Positions 47,953-52,642 of a stretch of DNA of 52,642 nt are shown one piece after another. Source of the stretch: an uncultured Granulosicoccaceae bacterium. Its GTDB lineage: Bacteria; Pseudomonadota; Gammaproteobacteria; Granulosicoccales; Granulosicoccaceae. The stretch spans positions 1-52,642 of the forward strand of contig CALHCI010000023.1 in the NCBI GenBank assembly GCA_937931165.1. The letters run 5' to 3'. Below the pieces are notes generated by a model that did not search any database, was not told the DNA's origin, and worked only from the letters and a program-made list of their open reading frames with translations. Every line of letters starts with the position of its first letter. Positions within the stretch are counted from its first letter, which is position 1. The position numbers were made by a program, and so were the translations under genes.

Positions 47953-47966
47953 CTGTAACGTTATAG
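47953..47966. promoter_or_regulatory. Candidate LacI-family operator
   Basis: CTGTAACGTTATAG is a near-perfect 14-bp palindrome (one mismatched pair) with the central CG typical of LacI-family operators; the inner TAACGTTA is perfect. It lies between the divergent regulator and binding-protein genes, just downstream of a candidate -10 for the operon, an arrangement suited to repression. Confidence 0.6.
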
Positions 47967-47974
47967 GTCCGGTA

Positions 47975-48003
47975 ATTTAAACACCGCTGACATACACGTG
48001 CAA
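47975..48003 (-). promoter_or_regulatory. Candidate sigma70 promoter of the sugar operon
   Basis: On the minus strand TTGCAC (48003-47998) and TTAAAT (47980-47975) are separated by 17 bases. Matches to consensus are moderate. The candidate operator begins 8 bases downstream, near the expected transcription start. Confidence 0.42.
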
Positions 48004-48037
48004 GCAATTAATCACCAGGCTGTGTGATCGTTTTATC

Positions 48038-49060
48038 ATGGGTACTAATAAAAACTCAGCAGAAAGCAGCGGTACCGGGACAGGTCAAAGGCCAACGCTC
48101 AAGACCATAGCAACCCTGACCAATCTTGGCGTATCTACAGTGTCACGCGCGCTAAAAGACGCACCGGATATCAGCAAACAGACCAAACTGCTTGTTCGCG
48201 ATGTCGCTGACGAGATTGGTTACACGCCGAATCGCGCCGGGGTAGGCTTGCGCACGGGTAAAACCAATGTCATCACGCTGGTGCTAAGCCTTGACGAGGA
48301 AATCATGGGGATAACCGCTCACCTGGTGCGGGGGATATCTGCAACATTGAGCAATACACCGTACCATTTAACCGTTACCCCACACGGCAGAGGCACCAAT
48401 TCACTCGAGAGCGTGCAATACATTGCAGAAACAAGATCTGCCGACGGCATTATTTTATCGAGAACTGAACCTGATGATCCGCGAGTACAGTACTTGCAAA
48501 AAAGGAAAATACCGTTTTCAACACATGGCCGAACGCGTTTGAAAACAAAGCATGCTTATCATGATTTTGACAACGAAGCACTGGTGATAAAGGCAATCGA
48601 AACACTAATCGGCAAGCAACGCAAACGCATTGCACTGCTCGGTCCGCCCGACACGCTAACTTTTTATAGGCACGCCATGGATGGATACCAAAGCGCAATA
48701 GCAAAAGCAGGCCTGAGCGAATACCCGGCACTGGATTTCAACATCGATCACTCACTTGATCACATAGAAGCCAGCACATACGAATTATTCAGTCAGCGCG
48801 ACAGACCAGACGGCGTTATTTCACTAAGCGGCGGTTCAACCATTGCGCTGTGTTCAGGCATAGAAAAAGCGGGGTTAACCATTGGAGCAGAGGTTGATAT
48901 CGTTTCAAAGCAGACGGTTAATATATTGCCGCGCTTCAGAAAAAGCATTGATACTGTGCATGAAGACATTCATCTGGCCGGACGAGAGCTGGCACAGCAG
49001 GTTGTCGATTTAATTGACGGTGCAGATCCGGCCAGTTTGCAGTCTCTGGTAAAACCATAG
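48038..49060 (+). CDS. LacI-family transcriptional regulator
   Basis: 340 residues: helix-turn-helix and hinge (~19-75; LKTIATLTNLGVSTVSRALK, then IGYTPNRAGVGLRTGKT) and a periplasmic-binding-protein-like effector domain with ADGIILSRTEPDD and DGVISLSGGSTIAL. Divergent from the sugar ABC operon with the candidate operator between, so a local repressor responding to an imported or derived sugar is the natural reading. Effector unknown. Confidence 0.93.
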   Translation: MGTNKNSAESSGTGTGQRPTLKTIATLTNLGVSTVSRALKDAPDISKQTKLLVRDVADEIGYTPNRAGVGLRTGKTNVITLVLSLDEEIMGITAHLVRGISATLSNTPYHLTVTPHGRGTNSLESVQYIAETRSADGIILSRTEPDDPRVQYLQKRKIPFSTHGRTRLKTKHAYHDFDNEALVIKAIETLIGKQRKRIALLGPPDTLTFYRHAMDGYQSAIAKAGLSEYPALDFNIDHSLDHIEASTYELFSQRDRPDGVISLSGGSTIALCSGIEKAGLTIGAEVDIVSKQTVNILPRFRKSIDTVHEDIHLAGRELAQQVVDLIDGADPASLQSLVKP

Positions 49061-49091
49061 TCCGGTATAACCCGCCAATCTACCCGGCGAC

Positions 49092-49841
49092 TTATTTTTC
49101 AATAAACGATGTGATTATTTCGGCAAGGTTATTCAGTTCATTCTCAACGGCAATCCCGTGTGCAGTCTTACCACCCGCATCAGACACTGACACATCAATA
49201 CCAGCCTGCAACAACAAACGCACTGCACTTACATCATTCTTCAGTACGGCAACATGTAACGCTGTTGATCCGTTTTCGTTCGTTGCATTAATCTCTATAT
49301 TATTTAGCGTTAACAAATACTGCACTACTGACTCGTGGCGATTGTCTATGGCGCGCATCAGCGGACTCCACTGATAAGCATCGGCAAGAGACGGGTCCGC
49401 ACCCAGCTCTACCAACAGTTCAACCGATTGCGAAAAGCCTTTGGCCGCGGCGATCATCAGAGCAGTCCAGCCATTGGTACTTTGCGCATTGAGGTAAGAC
49501 GGATCACTTTGTTCGCTGACGGCAGCGCGAATCATTGACAATTGATTGCCCAGAGCGGCGTACATCAAAGTGGTTCCACCGGTTGCAGAGCGATCAGAGG
49601 CCGCCAGTCCTTTTCTTTTCAGTGCATCATATAGCTTGTGATCACCCAGACGCGCCGCCGACATCAGGGCAGTTTTACCTTTTTCATTGGTTTGTGTGAT
49701 GTCTGCCCGGGGTAACAAGCGCCAGAGCGCCTGTGCATCATCACGGTCAATCGCACGTTGCCAGGTAACAGGTTCTGATGCAGTTGCCACCACTGCCATT
49801 AAACAGGTGACAACTATAAAAAAGACTAAGCGAAGCAACAT
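49092..49841 (-). CDS. Exported ankyrin-repeat protein
   Basis: 249 residues: signal peptide (LLRLVFFIVVTCLMAVVATA), then five to six ankyrin repeats, e.g. NEKGKTALMSAARLGDHKL, STNGWTALMIAAAKGFSQS, NENGSTALHVAVLKNDVSA. Predicted periplasmic protein-binding scaffold. Translated 5 bp after the upstream unknown gene, so likely its operon partner. Confidence 0.88.
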   Translation of the reverse strand: MLLRLVFFIVVTCLMAVVATASEPVTWQRAIDRDDAQALWRLLPRADITQTNEKGKTALMSAARLGDHKLYDALKRKGLAASDRSATGGTTLMYAALGNQLSMIRAAVSEQSDPSYLNAQSTNGWTALMIAAAKGFSQSVELLVELGADPSLADAYQWSPLMRAIDNRHESVVQYLLTLNNIEINATNENGSTALHVAVLKNDVSAVRLLLQAGIDVSVSDAGGKTAHGIAVENELNNLAEIITSFIEK

Positions 49842-49846
49842 ATGGG

Positions 49847-50395
49847 CTAGCGAAGCGCGTAGTTAGAGACTACTTCAGCAAAGGCGGTCTGCGCACTGTA
49901 TTTACCTGACAGTCGAATGATAGAGTCCCGCTTAAACGCTTCTGAGCGAAGTGCCAGAAACTCATCCTGCCAGTCTTTCAATAATGGCTGGCGTTGCTGA
50001 TGAATCACCTGGTAGTCCTGATCAGAAAAAAACCAGGTCAGTGATTGTTGTTCTGATAACAAGGTCAACACTTCGTAGTGAGTTTCTGCACCACCCGGTG
50101 TTAACAACACCTCCCCTACCAGCGGATTGTCTTTTTGCGTAAACACTTGTAGTCGCAACAGCACCACAGTTGCATTCGCATGCTCGATGATGTCAGTCTC
50201 CAATCCGACCGAAAACACATCGGTAGATTTTTTCAGCAGACGTATATCACGCTGTGACTCCTGCCCGCCAAGGCGAAAAAAGAACGCACTCTGCCAGGCC
50301 TCTGAGTCTTCGGTGTCCAGTTGCACAGGCAGACAAGTGACCGTAGAGCCACCGGCACTCATCATATCGATTACGGATTGAGGAAACTTTTCCAC
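49847..50395 (-). CDS. Hypothetical protein in operon with the ankyrin gene
   Basis: 182 residues, GTG start, no signal peptide or membrane segment. Mixed alpha/beta composition with a long beta-rich stretch (ATVVLLRLQVFTQKDNPLVG). No recognised motif. The stop is 5 bp before the ankyrin ATG. The upstream edge holds the formate dehydrogenase terminator, so this begins a new transcription unit. Confidence 0.6.
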   Translation of the reverse strand: MEKFPQSVIDMMSAGGSTVTCLPVQLDTEDSEAWQSAFFFRLGGQESQRDIRLLKKSTDVFSVGLETDIIEHANATVVLLRLQVFTQKDNPLVGEVLLTPGGAETHYEVLTLLSEQQSLTWFFSDQDYQVIHQQRQPLLKDWQDEFLALRSEAFKRDSIIRLSGKYSAQTAFAEVVSNYALR

Positions 50396-50440
50396 AGTAC
50401 ACTCTAAAGGAAGGCTATGGCTAATTTTACTACAGGCAAA

Positions 50441-50467
50441 AAAATAGCGGGCTAAACCCGCTATTTT
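50441..50467 (-). terminator. Intrinsic terminator of the formate dehydrogenase operon
   Basis: Perfect 11-bp arms AAAATAGCGGG (50441-50451) and CCCGCTATTTT (50457-50467) with a 5-base loop. On the minus strand the hairpin is followed by a run of T, the classic rho-independent form, 23 bases past the cytochrome b subunit stop. Confidence 0.9.
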
Positions 50468-50489
50468 TCATTTCAAACGGCGACTATCG

Positions 50490-51605
50490 TTAAAGCGATC
50501 TCTGACGGACAGCATTATGGCCGCGAGAATAGCGCTCTGGCCGACGCGGCACCTTACCTTCACGCTTGAGCTTATCAAACCAAAGGTTGTGGTGTTGTTC
50601 AGCCCACTCCGCTGTGACATACCCGGTGGACATACCTTGCAATGCACCTTCAGTACCGGCCGTGCCAATGTAGATATGACCAATGGCAATCGCCATCCAG
50701 ATAATACCAGCTATGATATGAAACTGATTAGCTTCAGCCATATTGTCTCGGTTAAAGGTCACTGGTACATACTCTGCCAGCGCTGGAAACGATGGTAGCA
50801 CCAGTACAATGCCGGAAAATACAACCACCAGGCCGAAAGTGCAGATTACCCAGAACCAGACCTTTTCACCAAAGTTCATTCGCCCGGCACTCGGATGTTT
50901 ATTGCCAATGAGACCGCCACCAGCCTTGATCCACCCCCAGTCCCCGCGCCCTGGAAAGTTGTACCAGATCCACATCACAATCATCAGCACAATGCCCACG
51001 CTTAATACCGGACCCATGATGTTGTGCAGCTGAATAGCAAACTGTGACCAGGCCGCAAACGCTGCCTTGCCGCCATCCATACCACTGAGTAGTGGAAGCA
51101 ATAACGTGCGCCCAAGCAACATGCTTAAGCCTGTTATTGCCAGACATATAAATGAAAATGCAGTCACCCAGTGCACAAGGCGCTCAAATCCGGACCAGCG
51201 TTTAACCAGTACGCCGGAAGGCCTGCGCTCAAGTCGGTTTTTACCGTGAATCAGATGGTAAAGCGTTACCAGCGCCAACATACCCAATACCAGCCAGGGC
51301 AATGTTTTAAATAACTGACCACGTCTGAAATTGGTCCAGTCGGTTCCGCCCTGATTAATTAACACACCGGTTTCCGGCCCTTTGATGGTACTGACACCAT
51401 CGACACCACCTTTAACTGCACGCCAGTAGTTAGCTCTGGGGTTACTTTCTCCCGCTGGCTTCTCCTGTGCTATCGCACCGTCTATGGCAGTGATAACAAA
51501 TCCACCAAATGGCGCAACAAGAGACGCCACCATAATCAGTGCAAAACTCCAGACTGCTATACGCTTGCGACGCTTGACGCGCGCCGGATCAGTTTTTTTC
51601 CGCAT
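50490..51605 (-). CDS. fdhC: Formate dehydrogenase cytochrome b (gamma) subunit
   Basis: About 371 residues. A basic N-terminus and first membrane segment (IAVWSFALIMVASLVAPFGGF) precede a periplasmic loop and the conserved cytochrome b556 part with heme-ligand His in LVHWVTAFSF and QLHNIMGP, and HIIAGIIWMAIAIGHIYIG. It anchors the enzyme and passes electrons to quinone. I choose ATG 51605 because AGGGGAAAG stands directly before it; a GTG at 51617 lies inside that ribosome-binding site. Confidence 0.92.
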   Translation of the reverse strand: MRKKTDPARVKRRKRIAVWSFALIMVASLVAPFGGFVITAIDGAIAQEKPAGESNPRANYWRAVKGGVDGVSTIKGPETGVLINQGGTDWTNFRRGQLFKTLPWLVLGMLALVTLYHLIHGKNRLERRPSGVLVKRWSGFERLVHWVTAFSFICLAITGLSMLLGRTLLLPLLSGMDGGKAAFAAWSQFAIQLHNIMGPVLSVGIVLMIVMWIWYNFPGRGDWGWIKAGGGLIGNKHPSAGRMNFGEKVWFWVICTFGLVVVFSGIVLVLPSFPALAEYVPVTFNRDNMAEANQFHIIAGIIWMAIAIGHIYIGTAGTEGALQGMSTGYVTAEWAEQHHNLWFDKLKREGKVPRRPERYSRGHNAVRQRSL

Positions 51606-51653
51606 CTTTCCCCTCACACGAGTGTTTTATTGGCAAGTTTTTTTTAGCAGCCA

Positions 51654-51860
51654 CTATTGGCGAGCCTGAATCAGATCAAATCGATCATTCAACGGACCGG
51701 CTCTATCAGCTGCTGATACCGAAAGCAGCGGATCAGCAGCCCCTTTATATTCGTAGCTCTCGGCGTCATAACTGGTTTCGGTATCCGATGTTGACTGGCA
51801 CCCCACCAATACAAACACCGCAGAAAACCCCAGCGCCATCATTTTTATTCGTTTTAGCAT
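51654..51860 (-). CDS. Small lipoprotein inside the formate dehydrogenase operon
   Basis: 68 residues from ATG 51860, which has an excellent AGGGGAG site just upstream; a longer frame to 51962 starts within a hairpin and is unlikely. Signal MLKRIKMMALGFSAVFVLVGC with lipobox LVGC (Cys21), then an acidic, Ser/Thr-rich mature part of ~47 residues. I know no family. It lies between fdhB and fdhC on the same strand, so may assist assembly or anchoring of the enzyme (inference). Confidence 0.72.
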   Translation of the reverse strand: MLKRIKMMALGFSAVFVLVGCQSTSDTETSYDAESYEYKGAADPLLSVSAADRAGPLNDRFDLIQARQ

Positions 51861-51961
51861 CTGCTCCCCTCGACTGAAGCTTTTTGAATGGCTCTTACCA
51901 AAGAAAGCAAGCACCATACGTAGGCCCACTAAGAGCCTATAAAAGAACAAGGCAAACAACA

Positions 51962-51985
51962 AGGGCGGCCCATTCGGACCGCCCT
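51962..51985 (-). terminator. Hairpin after fdhB
   Basis: Arms AGGGCGG (51962-51968) and CCGCCCT (51979-51985) with extra pairing inside the loop. On the minus strand it is followed by TTGTTGTTT, a poor T-tract. It sits between fdhB and the lipoprotein gene and may partially terminate or stabilise the fdhAB message. Confidence 0.6.
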
Positions 51986-52011
51986 GTTTTTGTCGCTACC
52001 CTGATCCGGAG

Positions 52012-52599
52012 TTACCCTTTGTAAGCCGTGTCCCAACCCCAGGTCGACGACCGACCGCCGCGCATTGTGACACGCTCGCGGTAGATATCCGCAACCTTGT
52101 CACCATCACCAGCGATCAGTGCCTTGGTAGAGCACATTTCAGCACAAAGTGGCAGCTTACCTTCAGCAATACGATTACGACCGTACTTCTCGTACTCTGC
52201 TTCAGACAGATCATCTGCCGGGCCACCGGCACAGAACGTACACTTATCCATTTTGCCGCGTGCACCGAAGGCAGACTGCTTCGGATATTGCGGTGCGCCA
52301 AACGGACAGGCATAGAAGCAGTAGCCACAACCAATACAGAGGTCTTTGTCGTGCAGCACAATGCCATCGTCGGTGGTGTAGAAACAGTCAACAGGACAAA
52401 CCGCCTGACATGGCGCATCAGTACAGTGCATGCAGGCAACAGAGATTGAGCGTTCCTGACCAACCTCACCATCACCCATCGTCACTACGCGACGTCGGTT
52501 AACACCCCACGGCACTTCGTGCTCGTTCTTACATGCAGTCACACAACCGTTGCACTCGATGCAACGCTCGGCATCACACAGAAATTTCATTCTAGCCAT
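52012..52599 (-). CDS. fdhB: Formate dehydrogenase iron-sulfur (beta) subunit
   Basis: 195 residues with sixteen cluster cysteines: Cys13/16/19/23, 56/59/64/68, 88/91/94/98 and 120/123/152/156, enough for four [4Fe-4S] clusters. SVACMHCTDAPCQAVCPVDC is typical of the FdhB/FDH3 type. It carries electrons from the molybdenum or tungsten catalytic subunit to cytochrome b. AGGAG precedes the ATG. Confidence 0.93.
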   Translation of the reverse strand: MARMKFLCDAERCIECNGCVTACKNEHEVPWGVNRRRVVTMGDGEVGQERSISVACMHCTDAPCQAVCPVDCFYTTDDGIVLHDKDLCIGCGYCFYACPFGAPQYPKQSAFGARGKMDKCTFCAGGPADDLSEAEYEKYGRNRIAEGKLPLCAEMCSTKALIAGDGDKVADIYRERVTMRGGRSSTWGWDTAYKG

Positions 52600-52609
52600 G
52601 ATTATTCTC

Positions 52610-52642
52610 CTAAGCCGCTACAATTTTGCAGAGTGAGACTTT
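52610..52642 (-). CDS. fdhA: Probable 3' end of the formate dehydrogenase catalytic subunit (partial)
   Basis: An open minus-strand frame enters from the right edge and ends at TAG (52612-52610), 10 bases before the fdhB ATG, giving KVSLCKIVAA. The usual order fdhA-fdhB-fdhC supports the assignment; the ten visible residues alone cannot prove it. Confidence 0.5.
   Translation of the reverse strand, partial: KVSLCKIVAA

Noticed and set aside
51861..51962. 34-codon extension of the fdh-operon lipoprotein
   Set aside because: It would start at the fdhB hairpin and disrupt the lipoprotein signal; ATG 51860 has a near-ideal ribosome-binding site.
1..52642. tRNA, rRNA, CRISPR array, prophage or complete insertion sequence
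   Set aside because: No cloverleaf, rRNA-like segment, regularly spaced direct repeats, phage genes or element with terminal repeats was seen by reading; a covariance-model scan would be decisive for small RNAs.

Overview
The window reads as a chromosomal segment of a free-living, probably marine gammaproteobacterium. The evidence is the housekeeping set (gatCAB divergent from an mreB-like gene, slyX, rsmJ, yajQ, pdxH, E. coli-type murB), the glcDEF glycolate oxidase, a formate dehydrogenase with separate Fe-S and cytochrome b subunits, malonyl-CoA decarboxylase, and a sugar ABC/glycosidase operon. Base composition looks balanced by eye, coding density is high, and non-ATG starts (TTG, GTG) are common. 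I cannot name the genus. I see no rRNA, tRNA, CRISPR array, prophage or intact insertion sequence, and no stretch over 300 bases lacks a gene.

Layout. 1-9.7 kb: an HD-domain hydrolase, UDP-glucose dehydrogenase, a MATE exporter overlapping murB, malonyl-CoA decarboxylase, then a small lipoprotein coupled to an M16 peptidase lipoprotein on the minus strand. 10-14.1 kb: type II NADH dehydrogenase, a beta-barrel protein coupled to an Ig-like lipoprotein, and a SPOR-domain membrane protein. 14.2-22.6 kb: gatCAB, a degenerate MreB homologue, slyX, a Rieske-fold protein that has lost its cluster ligands, rsmJ, yajQ, pdxH and a transposase-derived protein. 22.7-29.3 kb: glcDEF, a Tat-exported Rieske-like protein and a hybrid histidine kinase. 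29.3-36.8 kb: nitronate monooxygenase and aldo/keto reductase, a YkvA-type membrane protein, a metallophosphoesterase abutting a MerA-like flavoprotein, and a DUF5666/DUF6502 pair. 37.0-49.1 kb: a sugar-use operon (LacI regulator, ABC importer, sugar isomerase, sugar dehydrogenase, GH43 xylosidase, GH2 mannosidase) with riboflavin synthase at its end. 49.1-52.6 kb: an ankyrin protein with an unknown partner, then formate dehydrogenase genes running off the right edge with a small lipoprotein gene inserted.

How the genes work together. The 37.7-48 kb genes form a self-contained system: periplasmic binding and ABC import of a sugar, cytoplasmic hydrolysis of beta-mannosides and beta-xylosides, then oxidation/isomerisation, all under a divergent LacI repressor with a visible candidate operator. 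GlcDEF and formate dehydrogenase feed electrons from C2 and C1 acids into the respiratory chain beside NDH-2. The most unusual content is a set of decayed or repurposed folds between 17.7 and 27.4 kb: a pseudo-MreB, two Rieske proteins with altered ligands, and a transposase without its catalytic core. All have intact reading frames.
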